A stretch of 64,000 bases of DNA from Yinghuangia seranimata. GTDB taxonomy: Bacteria > Actinomycetota > Actinomycetes > Streptomycetales > Streptomycetaceae. Of this stretch, positions 16,494 through 27,872 are shown piece after piece. Location: the NCBI RefSeq assembly GCF_029953285.1, contig NZ_JASAOI010000042.1, forward strand, positions 1 to 64,000. The letters are read 5' to 3'. The position numbers and the translations under genes were made by a program. The notes below the pieces were generated by a model. It ran no database searches. It had not been told where the DNA came from and worked only from the letters and a program-made list of their open reading frames with translations. The first letter of the stretch is position 1. Every line of letters begins with the position of its first letter.

Positions 16494-16512
16494 AGACTGG
16501 ACGGTCTCGTCT
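16494..16512. promoter_or_regulatory. TetR operator 1 (imperfect)
   Basis: AGACTGGACGGTCTCGTCT repeats the perfect palindrome at 16532 with three substitutions. It is closest to the tetR start (24 bases away) and would serve autoregulation. Centre-to-centre distance to the second site is 38 bp. Confidence 0.8.
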
Positions 16513-16531
16513 AATTTCCGGAGTCGCAACG

Positions 16532-16550
16532 AGACTAGACGGTCTAGTCT
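16532..16550. promoter_or_regulatory. TetR operator 2 (perfect 9-1-9 palindrome)
   Basis: AGACTAGACGGTCTAGTCT is a perfect inverted repeat with a single central base. It overlaps a TATTCT-like -10 region and lies 20 bases before the MFS start codon, so a bound TetR dimer should block efflux-gene transcription. Confidence 0.88.
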
Positions 16551-16570
16551 TATTCTGGGGGTGACCGCCG

Positions 16571-18070
16571 ATGAGCACGACAAGCCCGCACACCGCCGAG
16601 CCGGGCCGGGCCCGGGCCTCGACCGCTTCGACCACACCGGCCCCTTCGGCTCCGCGCGGCCGCGCCCTCGCCGTCGCCGTGCTCATGCTCGCCGTCGCGA
16701 TGGACATGCTCGACGCCTCCGTCGTCAACGTCGCGCTGCCGACGCTGCGCGGCGACCTGCACGCGGGCGGCGCCGCGCTGCAGTGGCTCCTGGCCGGCTA
16801 CACGCTCGCGTTCGCCGTCCTCGTCACCCTCGGCGGCCGGCTCGGCGACCTGTTCGGCTACCGCAGGATGTTCCTGATCGGCACCGCGGCGTTCACGGTG
16901 CTGTCCCTCGCGTGCGCGCTCGCACCGGACCCCGGCACGCTCGTGGCGGCCCGGACCGCGCAGGGCGCGGCGGCGGCGCTGATGGTCCCGCAGGCCGCGG
17001 CGCTGCTCCAGCTCATGTACGCGCCGCACGAACGCGCCAAGGCCATGGGCCTGTTGGGCCCGATCGCCGGGCTGAGCGCGGCCCTCGGCCCGCTGGTCGG
17101 CGGACTGATCCTGCGTGCCGACCTGTTCGGCGCCGGGTGGCGGCCGATCTTCCTGGTGAACCTCCCCGTCGGCGCGCTCGCCCTGGCCGCGGGCACGGCA
17201 CTGCTCCCGCGCGGCCGCGCGTCACACGAAACCCGGCTGGACGCGCACGGCACGGTTCTGGCCGTCGTCGCCCTGACGTCGCTGATGCTGCCGCTCGTCG
17301 AAGGCCCCGGGCGGCACTGGCCGGTGTGGACCTGGGTGTGCCTGGCCGCGTCGGTACCGCTGCTGGGGCTGTTCGCGTACGACCAGCGGACGCGGGCCCG
17401 GCGGGGCGCGGCGACGCTGGTCGAGCCGGAGCTGTTCCGGTTGCGCTCGTTCAGCGCCGGACTCGCGGTGAGCCTGCTCGTGGAGGCGGTGCTCGGCGGG
17501 CTGTCGTTGACCACGACGTTCCTGCTCCAGGACGGGCTCGGGCTGGGCGCGGCCGCCGCGGGCCTGGCGACGCTGCCGATGGTGGCGGGCATGGTCGTCG
17601 GTGTGGCGGTGCTCGCCGAGCCGCTGATCCCGCGCATCGGGCGGCACGTGGTGACGGCGGGCGGAGTCGCGCTCGCTGCGGGGCTGTTCGCCTTGGCCTG
17701 GCCGGTGCACCACTACGGCCCGGCGTGTTCGGTGTGGGCGCTCCTGCCGGGGCTGACGGTCGCCGGGGTGGGCCTCGGCCTGCTGATGGGGCCGCTGTTC
17801 GCGATCACGCTGCAGGACGTGGGCGCCGCGCGGGCCGGGACGGCGTCCGGGACCCTGGAGTCCGTCGAGCAACTCGGCGGCGCCCTGGGGGTGGTGGTCG
17901 TCGGCGCGGTGTTCCTGCGGCACGTGGACGCGGGTGTCCCGAGCGCGTTCGGATGGGGCACGGCGGCGGCGCTCGGTGTCCTGGCCGTGGCCGTCGCGTT
18001 GGTGCCGTTGCTGCCGCGGCGGTTCCGGAGCGAGGACGAACTGGGGCTGGAGGCACGGCCGGAGGGGTGA
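16571..18070 (+). CDS. DHA2-family (14-helix) MFS drug/proton antiporter
   Basis: Multidrug-type exporter of 499 aa in the EmrB/QacA class. Motif D1 in helix 1 (MDMLDASVVNVALPTLRGDL), motif A in loop 2-3 (GGRLGDLFGYRRMFLIG) and antiporter motif C in helix 5 (IAGLSAALGPLVGGLIL) are all present. The 30-residue N-terminal tail is Ser/Thr/Ala-rich. The gene is controlled by the divergent TetR gene through the palindrome just upstream. Substrates are unknown. The coding frame stops at 18070; longer open reading in another frame through this region is an artefact of high GC. Confidence 0.92.
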   Translation: MSTTSPHTAEPGRARASTASTTPAPSAPRGRALAVAVLMLAVAMDMLDASVVNVALPTLRGDLHAGGAALQWLLAGYTLAFAVLVTLGGRLGDLFGYRRMFLIGTAAFTVLSLACALAPDPGTLVAARTAQGAAAALMVPQAAALLQLMYAPHERAKAMGLLGPIAGLSAALGPLVGGLILRADLFGAGWRPIFLVNLPVGALALAAGTALLPRGRASHETRLDAHGTVLAVVALTSLMLPLVEGPGRHWPVWTWVCLAASVPLLGLFAYDQRTRARRGAATLVEPELFRLRSFSAGLAVSLLVEAVLGGLSLTTTFLLQDGLGLGAAAAGLATLPMVAGMVVGVAVLAEPLIPRIGRHVVTAGGVALAAGLFALAWPVHHYGPACSVWALLPGLTVAGVGLGLLMGPLFAITLQDVGAARAGTASGTLESVEQLGGALGVVVVGAVFLRHVDAGVPSAFGWGTAAALGVLAVAVALVPLLPRRFRSEDELGLEARPEG

Positions 18071-18093
18071 GGCCTCGCCGGCTCCCGCGCCAC

Positions 18094-19134
18094 TCACCCG
18101 TTCGGCAGGATCACCGCGCGGCCGCGCACCTTGCCCTCGTGCAGGCGCTTGTACGCGAGCGGCGCCTCGTCGATGCCGTACGTCTCGACGTGCACCTTCA
18201 CCGCACCGGCCCGGGCGAGGTCCAGGACCTCGATGAGCTCGGCGCGGCTCCCCCAGTACGGGGCGGTGACCGTCGCCTCGAACGGCAGCGTCCCGAACCC
18301 GACCGGCAGCGCTCCTCCGCCCAGCCCGACGATCGTCACATCACCCTCGACCTGCACGGCCGCGCCCGCGGTGAGCACCGTGGGCGCGGCGCCGACGAAG
18401 TCCAGGACGACCTCGGCGCCGAGGCCGCCCGTCAGGCCCCGGATCGCGGCGGCCGCGTCCGCGTCGGAGACGACCGCCTCGTGGGCGCCGACCTCGCGGG
18501 CGAGCGCGAGCTTCTCCTCCGACACGTCGAGCGCGACCACCCGCGCCGGGGTGAGCGCCCGCAGCAACTGGATCGCGACGTGCCCGAGCCCGCCCGCGCC
18601 GATCACGACCGCCGTGGAGCCGGGCACCAGCTTCGGCAGCGACCGCTTGATCGCGTGGTACGGCGTGAGTCCCGCGTCCGTGAGCGGCACGGTCTCCACC
18701 GGGTCGAGGTCGCCCAGCGGGACCAGGTGCCGCTCGTGGTCGACGAGCAGGTACTCGGCGATCGCGCCGGGCGCGCCCAGCCCCGGCGGGGAGATCCCGA
18801 GTTCGCCGGCGCGCAGGCAGTAGTTCTCCTTGCCGAGCGCGCACTTGGCGCACAAGCCGCAGCCCCAGGGGCCGTACACCGCGACGGCGTCGCCGACCCG
18901 CACGGCCTGGACGCCGTCCCCGACCTCGGCGACGATCCCCGCGCCCTCGTGCCCGAGCGTGAGCGGCAGCGGGAACGACAGGCGCTCGGCGGGCATCTCC
19001 ATGACCGCGATGTCGGAGTGGCACACCCCGGCCGCCGTCACCTTGAGCAGCACCTGCCCGGGCCCGGGCGTCGGGGTCGGCACCTCGGCCACCACGGGGG
19101 CGGCGCCGGGCTCGACGTACTGCACGGCCTTCAT
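18094..19134 (-). CDS. Zinc-dependent alcohol dehydrogenase
   Basis: Medium-chain NAD(P)-dependent alcohol dehydrogenase (346 aa). The catalytic zinc ligands are in GVCHSDIAVM and TLGHEGAGIV; the structural zinc site is GPWGCGLCAKCALGKENYC with four Cys. The Rossmann motif is VVIGAGGLGHVAIQLL, followed by VVALDVSEEKLALA, whose Asp favours NAD. This matches AdhA/AdhT-like enzymes. ATG at 19134 has GGAGG six bases upstream; an in-frame start at 19149 is inferior. Convergent with the MFS gene. Confidence 0.92.
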   Translation of the reverse strand: MKAVQYVEPGAAPVVAEVPTPTPGPGQVLLKVTAAGVCHSDIAVMEMPAERLSFPLPLTLGHEGAGIVAEVGDGVQAVRVGDAVAVYGPWGCGLCAKCALGKENYCLRAGELGISPPGLGAPGAIAEYLLVDHERHLVPLGDLDPVETVPLTDAGLTPYHAIKRSLPKLVPGSTAVVIGAGGLGHVAIQLLRALTPARVVALDVSEEKLALAREVGAHEAVVSDADAAAAIRGLTGGLGAEVVLDFVGAAPTVLTAGAAVQVEGDVTIVGLGGGALPVGFGTLPFEATVTAPYWGSRAELIEVLDLARAGAVKVHVETYGIDEAPLAYKRLHEGKVRGRAVILPNG

Positions 19135-19236
19135 CAGGGTCCTCCGCAACGGGGTCGACGACGCGTCACCAACGTGAGTGTCCCGAGGCGTCGCAGAGGA
19201 AACGGGTCGACGGCCCCTGGTCCGCGCGGCCGGCGG

Positions 19237-20163
19237 TCAGTCGTCGTCGACGTGCACCGGCGGCAGTACGGCCGCGGCGCCGTGCAGTTTCACCAGTTGG
19301 ACCGTCACCCAGAGCATGGCCGCCCACGGCGCGATCGCCGCCGGAATCGCCAGCTCGAGGTCGACGCCGTCCTCCGGATAGCCCAGCGCCAGCGGCAGCA
19401 TGAGCGCGCCGCCCGCGGCGAGGAACGCGATCGCCGGCAGGTGCACGCGCGGATGGAACACGCGCAGGCGTTCGAGGTTGGCGAACGTCAGCCCTACGGT
19501 GAGGAGGATCGTCGGAACACCGGCGAAAGCCCAGAAGAAGATCATCGGGAACAGGGTGTCGAAGAACCCGAACGGGTCGTCCCGCACCCCGAGTTCGGGG
19601 TTGTCGGGCGCATAGAGGACATGCGCGTCGCGCCCCGGCGCGGGCAGACCGAGCGTGCGGACACCATGGACGGTCACCTGGCGGGGCCCGTCGGCGAACG
19701 GCACCGTAAGCACGACGGTCGACTTGTACTGCACCTGGTCGTTGATAGTGGTGCCGGTCTCCCCCGGCGTGCCCACCACGGCGTCGATCGGCACGGTGTG
19801 CGAACCGCCGCCCGCCGCCCGGACGTCCGCCGCCCAGCGGCCGTTCTCCCCGTCCGGCCCGACCACCTGGACGAGCGCTGCGGCGCCGCCCATCCCGATG
19901 ACGAACGCGATGCCGAACCGCATGAGCCAGGCGGTCGTCCCACCGAGCTCCCGACCGCCCGCGTCGGCCCCGTCCAGATCGACGCGCGCAATCCCCCGCT
20001 GCCGGTACGCCGACACGCCGGCCCACGCCAGGACGAACACCAGCGCCGCCACGCCCGGATAGAGCATCGGCCCCTTGGGCGGAACCAGGAACAACGGAAG
20101 GTTGCCGACGACGACGGCGGCCACGGCGCAGGCGACGGCGAGGCCGCCCAGTATTCGGGTCAC
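19237..20163 (-). CDS. Membrane protein with DUF3592-like extracytoplasmic domain
   Basis: 308-residue membrane protein without a name I trust. Two helices occupy the first 60 residues (LGGLAVACAVAAVVVG and LYPGVAALVFVLAWAGVSAY), another lies near 85-105. A soluble beta-rich domain follows (residues 115-195, with STVVLTVPFADGPRQVTVHG and HVLYAPDNPELGVRDDP) resembling DUF3592-type domains. Then come three or four more helices. Function unknown; no operon partner is obvious, with about 100 bp to each neighbour. Confidence 0.7.
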   Translation of the reverse strand: MTRILGGLAVACAVAAVVVGNLPLFLVPPKGPMLYPGVAALVFVLAWAGVSAYRQRGIARVDLDGADAGGRELGGTTAWLMRFGIAFVIGMGGAAALVQVVGPDGENGRWAADVRAAGGGSHTVPIDAVVGTPGETGTTINDQVQYKSTVVLTVPFADGPRQVTVHGVRTLGLPAPGRDAHVLYAPDNPELGVRDDPFGFFDTLFPMIFFWAFAGVPTILLTVGLTFANLERLRVFHPRVHLPAIAFLAAGGALMLPLALGYPEDGVDLELAIPAAIAPWAAMLWVTVQLVKLHGAAAVLPPVHVDDD

Positions 20164-20271
20164 GGGGCGAGGGTAGAGGCCGGCAGACCGCAGGCGGGGG
20201 CTTTCAGGGACTCTGAGGCACCCCGCCCGCCGGCGCCGCCCCCGGCCGACCGGTGGCGCACCGCACCGGGG

Positions 20272-21339
20272 TTACCAGCGCATGTCGACCTCTTCCGCCC
20301 AGCCCAGCAGCCCGTCGACCTCGACGGTCTCGCCGTCGTCGGTGCGGATGCGGCCGGTGTAGCGGCCGAAGCACTGGTCGGCGCGGTTCGCGATGAGCTT
20401 GGCGTCGGTGTGCGCGTGGCGGTTGTGGAACGGCGTGAACGTCACGTCGACCTGGTCGCTGTCGGTGGTCCGCACCGTCCACGGTTTGAGGAAGTCCGTG
20501 CTGTCGTAGGTCCATTCGAGCTCGCCGCCGAGCTTGCTCAGCCGACCGTCGACGCACAGCGCGTTCTCCGTCGAGCCCGTGCCGGCCGTCCACTTGCCGC
20601 CGAACTGCAGGCCCACCTCATGGTCACCGCACATGCCGGAGGCCGCGCCCCAGTTCCACGTGATCCGGCGCGGCCAGCGGCCCCGGCCGTGGTCGAGGGT
20701 CGCCCACGTGTCGGTGCCGAACGCGTACACCTCGTCGCCCACCCGCACGGTGCCGGACGCGGGCAGCGCGGTCTGCTTCGAGGTGAACTGGAACCGCCGG
20801 TCGTCCCACGGCACCACCACGTTCATGGTCTCGTGCCCGGTCGGCGCGGCCACCACGAGGTCGGCCTCCAGCGGGCGCCGGTCGGGGGTGAGGCAGCGGG
20901 CGCGCAGGCGGGTCGCCCCACCCGGTTCGGCGTGGATCTCGACGCGGACCTTGCCGCGTGTGGGACGCTCCGGGCCGACGGCCAAGCTGCGGCCGGGCGT
21001 ACCGTCCGGGCCGGCGACACCGGTGATGCTGTCCGGGAGCCGAACCCCGCGCGGCGGCAGGATCGAGGTGCGCTCGACCTCGTAGGTGACCGCGTCGTCG
21101 TCGAAGGCGAGGAAGTAGACAGCGTCCAGCGAGAACAGGTCCAGGTCGCTCACCGTGAGCGCGATCAGGTGCGTCGGCGTGGTCACGCACCAGTACTCCC
21201 AGCGCTTGGTGCGGCCCCAGCCGCGCAGGTTCGTGCGCTGCCACGGCCGCCGCGACCAGCCGACCGCGTCCGGGTTGAGCCGGCCGTCCGGAAGGCACAG
21301 GTCGACCGGACCGGTGATCTCGTGCTCCGCTGTCGTCAT
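20272..21339 (-). CDS. DUF2804 family protein
   Basis: Cytosolic 355-residue protein that matches the DUF2804 family over its whole length. Characteristic segments: GPVDLCLPDGRLNPDAVGWS, RPWQRTNLRGWGRTKRWEYW, RRITWNWGAASG and FTPFHNRHAHTDAKL. The family is predicted to be a large beta-structure possibly related to lipocalin-like hydroxyneurosporene synthase proteins, but no reaction is established. Divergent from the M28 peptidase gene with 82 bp between starts. Confidence 0.9.
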   Translation of the reverse strand: MTTAEHEITGPVDLCLPDGRLNPDAVGWSRRPWQRTNLRGWGRTKRWEYWCVTTPTHLIALTVSDLDLFSLDAVYFLAFDDDAVTYEVERTSILPPRGVRLPDSITGVAGPDGTPGRSLAVGPERPTRGKVRVEIHAEPGGATRLRARCLTPDRRPLEADLVVAAPTGHETMNVVVPWDDRRFQFTSKQTALPASGTVRVGDEVYAFGTDTWATLDHGRGRWPRRITWNWGAASGMCGDHEVGLQFGGKWTAGTGSTENALCVDGRLSKLGGELEWTYDSTDFLKPWTVRTTDSDQVDVTFTPFHNRHAHTDAKLIANRADQCFGRYTGRIRTDDGETVEVDGLLGWAEEVDMRW

Positions 21340-21421
21340 CGCCCCAGGTTAGGCGCGCCGGTCCGGCGTCGCGCGCGCGGGCCGCGTCGACATCCGGCAA
21401 GGCCCGTGCCACGGTGGGACG

Positions 21422-22624
21422 ATGACACCGCCTCAGGTCCGTCGGCCGACCGACGCCGAACTGCGCAAGGTCATCGAACCGCTGGCCCTCCTCGACCGGC
21501 TCCCGACGTCGCCGGGCGAGCACGAGGCCGCTGAGCGCATCGCGGAACGCCTGGCCGAGGCGGGTGCGCGGGCCGTCGTCGAACGCGAGCCCGCCTACCC
21601 GTCGTACGCCCGCCCGATCGGCGCCCTCACCGCCGCCGCCACCGCCGCGGGGCTGCTGACCGCCAGGCGCGGGCGCAGCCTCCTGGGCGCGGCGGTCGGC
21701 GCACTGGCCGTGGCGGGCATCGCCGACGACATCTCGTACCGCCGCCAGTACGCCCGCCGGCTGCTGAGCGGGCACCGGCGGACCGCCGCCAACGTCGTGG
21801 CCACGGTCGGCGACGACGACGCGCCGCGCACGCTCGTCGTGATGGCGCACCACGACGCGGCCCCCACCGGCGCGGTGTTCGACCAGCGTCTGGCCCGGCA
21901 CCTCGCCCGGCGCTACCCGGCGATGGTCGACCGCGCGACGGAGAACCCGCCGATGTGGTGGCCGGTCCTCGCCGGCCCCGCCCTGGTCGCGGCCGGCTGC
22001 GCGGCGGGCAGCCGGGGGCTGCGCCGCGCGGGCACGGTCCTGAGCGCCGTGACCACGGCGGCACTGACCCAGATCGGCCGCAGCACGGCCGTCCCGGGCG
22101 CCAACGACAACCTGACGGCGGTGGCCGTGCTCGTGGCCCTCGCCGACACCTTCCGCGAACGCCCCGTCCCGGGCCTGCGCGTGATCCTGTTCTCGGCGGG
22201 CGCCGAGGAGGCCCTCCAGGAGGGTGTACGCGGCTTCGCGCACCGCCACTTCCCCGAACTCCCCCTCGACACCACGTGGTTCCTCAACCTCGACACGCTC
22301 GGCTCGGGCAACCTGGTCCTCCTCGACGCCGAAGGTCCCGTCACCATGGAGGACTACGACGCGGCCTTCGGCGACCAGATCACCGCCCTCGCCGCCGACC
22401 ACGGCGTCCGCCTCCTCCGAGGCCTCCGCTCGCGCAGCTCCACCGACGGCGTCGTCCCGATGCGCCACGGCTACCGCACGGCGACCATCGTCTCCATCGA
22501 CGACGACAAGCTGATCCCGCACTACCACCTGCACACGGACCTCCCCGAACACGTCGACTTCACCTCCGTCGCCGACGCCGCCGTCGTCGCCGAGGCCGTG
22601 GCCCGCGACCTGGCCGCCACCTGA
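21422..22624 (+). CDS. M28-family zinc aminopeptidase-like protein with membrane helices
   Basis: Di-zinc exopeptidase-fold protein of 400 aa. All M28 metal and catalytic positions are visible in order: His in VVMAHHDAAP, bridging Asp in GANDNLTAV, catalytic Glu-Glu in SAGAEEALQEG, Asp in FLNLDTLGSGN and the last His in HYHLHTDLPE. Hydrophobic segments at about residues 65-105 and 180-220 suggest membrane attachment, and no N-terminal signal peptide is seen, so topology is unclear. The natural substrate is unknown. Confidence 0.87.
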   Translation: MTPPQVRRPTDAELRKVIEPLALLDRLPTSPGEHEAAERIAERLAEAGARAVVEREPAYPSYARPIGALTAAATAAGLLTARRGRSLLGAAVGALAVAGIADDISYRRQYARRLLSGHRRTAANVVATVGDDDAPRTLVVMAHHDAAPTGAVFDQRLARHLARRYPAMVDRATENPPMWWPVLAGPALVAAGCAAGSRGLRRAGTVLSAVTTAALTQIGRSTAVPGANDNLTAVAVLVALADTFRERPVPGLRVILFSAGAEEALQEGVRGFAHRHFPELPLDTTWFLNLDTLGSGNLVLLDAEGPVTMEDYDAAFGDQITALAADHGVRLLRGLRSRSSTDGVVPMRHGYRTATIVSIDDDKLIPHYHLHTDLPEHVDFTSVADAAVVAEAVARDLAAT

Positions 22625-22746
22625 CCGATCGACAGCGACGGGGCCACCTCGACGAACGGCCAGGCAGGCTGAGGGTCTTCCATCGACCGCCGTTCAACTC
22701 GGCGTGTTAGGAAGGTGCCGGCAGACGTTCGATCTTGGAGGCCTTC

Positions 22747-22932
22747 ATGTCCCTCAAGGACGCAATCGTTCATCGGATCACCCGGCGGGGGCGGCGGCAG
22801 GTGGCCGCTGAGCCCGTGCACAACGACATGCTGCGGGCCGGTGACAGCGGCGCCCCCGGATCGCTCGCCGCCACGCGGCGCGCGGAAGGCCGGACGGCCT
22901 GGATGCGTACCCCCGCCGGTGGCGGCCTCTGA
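22747..22932 (+). CDS. Small basic hypothetical protein
   Basis: A 61-residue, Arg-rich, soluble product beginning MSLKDAIVHRITRRGRRQVA. TTGGAGG six bases before the ATG and a separate stretch after the peptidase gene favour real translation. I know no family. It precedes the sigma factor gene by 155 bp, but nothing ties it to it. Confidence 0.5.
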   Translation: MSLKDAIVHRITRRGRRQVAAEPVHNDMLRAGDSGAPGSLAATRRAEGRTAWMRTPAGGGL

Positions 22933-23087
22933 CCCACCGTCACCTGGAACGGGCGGTGGGCTGACGGCCGCCGCCCCTCCTCGTGGTGGAATACCGCCTC
23001 GTTCGGGCACGTCGGAAATCTCTCGCGGTCAGCGGGCAACGCTCCGGTTCCCGGAGGCCGTCATGACCTGCGAGAGGAGGCTGCGCA

Positions 23088-23828
23088 TTGCGATCTGACG
23101 AACGCGCGGACTTTCACGAGTTCGCCAAGGCGCGCTGGCCGCGCCTGGTCCAGACGGCGTTCCTGCTCACCGGTGACCACGGCGACGCCGAGGACCTGGT
23201 GCAGACGGCGCTCGCCAAGGCCTACGTGGCCTGGCACAAGGTGCGGGCGAGCGACAGCCCGGACGCGTACGTGCGTCGCATCCTGGCCAACTGCAACTCG
23301 GACCGGTTCCGCCGCCGACGGGTGACGCAGCTGCTCAGCGCGCTCGTCCCGGACCGGGCCGACACCGCGCCGCAGCACGGGCGGTTCGAGGAACGCGACG
23401 CGCTCCTGGCCGCGCTCGCCCGGCTGCCGATGCGCCAGCGGGCGGTGGTCGTCCTGCGGTACTGGGAGGACATGTCGCAGGAGGAGGTCGCGCAGACGCT
23501 CGGCTGCACCGTCGGCACCGTCAAGAGCCAGGCCGCGAAGGGCCTGGCGAAGCTGCGCTCCGATCCGGCGCTGGCCGGTGACGACGCGGGCGGCGGCGCG
23601 GCGCGGCGGCGCTCCGATGCCGACGACGCACCGGGGGCCGTCGCCGAACGGGCCGGCGCGCGGCGTGCCAAGGCCTCGCGTGCCGACGTACCGACTCCTC
23701 GCTCGGGCGCGGCCGCGTACGACCAGACGGTCCGCAGCGGCGGCGCGAAGCACGGCGGGGCGGGCGGCGGGCGGTCGGAGAGCCGGCAGCGCGCGTACGC
23801 GGAAGGGCTCAGCCATGGGTGCGCCTGA
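23088..23828 (+). CDS. Sigma-E-family (ECF) RNA polymerase sigma factor with extended C-terminal tail
   Basis: Group 4 sigma factor of the actinobacterial sigma-E family. Region 2 is FAKARWPRLVQTAFLLTGDH then GDAEDLVQTALAKAYVAWHK; region 4 is LARLPMRQRAVVVLRYWEDM, then SQEEVAQTLGCTVGTVKSQA. These end at about residue 165. A further 80 residues rich in Arg, Ala, Gly and Asp follow, which is longer than usual and predicted disordered. TTG is the start, with GAGAGGAGG seven bases upstream. The stop overlaps the next gene by 14 bp, and that gene encodes a one-helix membrane protein, the common arrangement for a sigma factor with its membrane-bound partner or antagonist. Confidence 0.88.
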   Translation: MRSDERADFHEFAKARWPRLVQTAFLLTGDHGDAEDLVQTALAKAYVAWHKVRASDSPDAYVRRILANCNSDRFRRRRVTQLLSALVPDRADTAPQHGRFEERDALLAALARLPMRQRAVVVLRYWEDMSQEEVAQTLGCTVGTVKSQAAKGLAKLRSDPALAGDDAGGGAARRRSDADDAPGAVAERAGARRAKASRADVPTPRSGAAAYDQTVRSGGAKHGGAGGGRSESRQRAYAEGLSHGCA

Positions 23829-24672
23829 CGACCCGACGTGGGTGCGTGAGCGGTTCGCCGCGCGCGTGAGCGAGCTTCCCGACTCGCACATCCCGTTGGC
23901 GGCGGTCGAGTGCCGGGCGCGGCGCATCCGGCGGCGACGCGCGACGGTGGCGGCGTCGGTGGCCGGTGTGGTCGCGGTGTGCGGGGCGGTGACGGCGACG
24001 ATGCTGATCAACGGCGGGTCGGGCCAGACGCCTTCGGCCTCGGCGTCGCGGCCGGCCGCGCTGACCTCGCAGGCGCCGGTCGCGGTGGCGCCGACTCCAT
24101 CGTCGCCGCGGCGGGCCGCGGGCGCGGCGCCCGGCGAGCTCGACCGCAAGCTGCTGTACAGCTCGGAGATCTGGCGGAGTCAGGACACCGCCGGGGAGTT
24201 CGCGCTGTCCCGGCGGATGTATTGGGTGAAGCGTGTCCGTGCCGGGTACGTCGACGACTTCCGGCGCCTGTCGACGAACGCGCCGGTGCCGACGGCGATG
24301 CAGGAGAGCGTGTACTGCGAGTCGCTCGTCATCTTCGCCCCGGGCGCCGGCAACGAGGGCGTACCGGTCGCCGAGACCTGCTCCGCCGACCAGCGCCGGG
24401 CGCTGCCGCCGGGTCAGGCCGTCGACTGGGTCAGGGGGACGGAGGTGCGCGGCGCCACGTTCGTCGTGGCCCGGGTGTCCCCCGCCGCCGCGGGCATGAG
24501 CGTCTCGCTCGGAGGGGTCACCACCGGCGAAGTCCCGCCGGTCTCCGCGCCCAACCTGCAGGAGGCGCGGTTCGTTGTGGTCGAGTTCCCGGGACCCGGC
24601 CCGGACACCGAGTTCCAGTACACCGTCCGCATGAAGGACGGCACGGGACCGGTGACAGGCACGGGCCGCTGA
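23815..24672 (+). CDS. Single-pass membrane protein, candidate anti-sigma partner
   Basis: 285 residues. The cytoplasmic N-terminus (about 40 aa, ending RRIRRRRAT) is followed by one membrane helix (VAASVAGVVAVCGAVTATML), a Ser/Pro/Ala-rich linker and an extracytoplasmic domain with two cysteines (VYCESLVIF and ETCSADQRR) that could form a disulfide. The start lies inside the sigma gene, with GGAAGG upstream. No zinc-binding anti-sigma (ZAS) motif is present, so anti-sigma function is inferred only from overlap and topology. Confidence 0.72.
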   Translation: MGAPDDPTWVRERFAARVSELPDSHIPLAAVECRARRIRRRRATVAASVAGVVAVCGAVTATMLINGGSGQTPSASASRPAALTSQAPVAVAPTPSSPRRAAGAAPGELDRKLLYSSEIWRSQDTAGEFALSRRMYWVKRVRAGYVDDFRRLSTNAPVPTAMQESVYCESLVIFAPGAGNEGVPVAETCSADQRRALPPGQAVDWVRGTEVRGATFVVARVSPAAAGMSVSLGGVTTGEVPPVSAPNLQEARFVVVEFPGPGPDTEFQYTVRMKDGTGPVTGTGR

Positions 24673-24699
24673 CCCCCCGACGCCGAGACCGCGCCGGAA

Positions 24700-25173
24700 T
24701 CACCCTCCTCGCGCGTGGCCCCCGGTGTCGTCCTCCTCGTGGAGACACGCCTCGACCGTACCCAGGCGTCGGTCGTCACCAACCACGAGACCGTCGCCGA
24801 ACGCCAGCAGGCGGACCCGGCCGCCGTCGAACTCGAGGACGACACCGGAGGGGGACGCGAACCGCCCGTCGCGGTAGGTGATGCTCCGCACCGCGCGCAC
24901 CGTCTCGCCGACGAACCGGGTCAGGGCGACGTCGGGTGAGTCGTCGTCGAGCGTGACGCTTCCGTACTCGTCCATCGTGTACGGCTCGTGCGGCTTCGTG
25001 AGCAGCAGCGCCAAGCCCTCCCCTGGTGTGTGCGCCTGCACCGGCCCGAGCCCGTCCATGTGCAGCCACACGTGGAGCAGTTCGGGCTCGTTGTCGCCAT
25101 AGTGGTACCAGGCCGACGTGACGCGGAGCAGGCGCCTGCCGACGAGTCGGGACGGGGGCACGTGCCCGCTCAC
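24700..25173 (-). CDS. Conserved hypothetical soluble protein
   Basis: 157 residues, acidic, no membrane segment or signal. The pattern of alternating strands (RLLRVTSAWYHYGDNEPELL, GVVLEFDGGRVRLLAFGDGL) suggests a beta-rich domain like those found in small actinobacterial immunity or DUF6188-type proteins, but I cannot assign it. It lies 40 bp after the csoR-like gene on the same strand and may be co-transcribed with it. GTG start is the best candidate, with GGGGAC upstream. Confidence 0.55.
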   Translation of the reverse strand: MSGHVPPSRLVGRRLLRVTSAWYHYGDNEPELLHVWLHMDGLGPVQAHTPGEGLALLLTKPHEPYTMDEYGSVTLDDDSPDVALTRFVGETVRAVRSITYRDGRFASPSGVVLEFDGGRVRLLAFGDGLVVGDDRRLGTVEACLHEEDDTGGHARGG

Positions 25174-25213
25174 CTGTCCCCGCCCGTGCTCACCACGGCG
25201 TCGTCGGCGCCGC

Positions 25214-27755
<2,542 letters not shown>

Positions 27756-27769
27756 GAGTCCTCCTGAGA

Positions 27770-27783
27770 TACCCCCGGGGGTA
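27770..27783. promoter_or_regulatory. CsoR/CstR-type operator before the MMPL gene
   Basis: TACCCCCGGGGGTA is a perfect 7+7 palindrome 15 bases upstream of the MMPL GTG start, overlapping its ribosome-binding region and likely promoter. It is the most symmetrical of the sites in this cluster. Confidence 0.87.
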
Positions 27784-27805
27784 ATGTCACGGACAGCGTA
27801 AGCAA

Positions 27806-27841
27806 TACCCCCGCCCGTATGTCAAAATACCCATGGGGGTA
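27806..27841. promoter_or_regulatory. Additional CsoR-type half-sites before the DUF302 gene
   Basis: ATACCC..GGGGTAT at 27827-27842 (TACCCATGGGGGTA) is an imperfect operator copy, 31 bases before the DUF302 ATG. A weaker TACCCCCGCCCGTA lies at 27806-27819. Together with the 27770 site they fill the divergent promoter region between MMPL and DUF302 genes. Confidence 0.72.
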
Positions 27842-27872
27842 TCGACGACAGCACCGCGAAAGGACCCCACCC

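Noticed and set aside
16561-21534. Very long plus-strand open frame (over 1600 codons)
   Set aside because: It runs antisense to the dehydrogenase, membrane protein and DUF2804 genes and out of frame with the MFS gene. The length comes from scarcity of stop codons at high GC.
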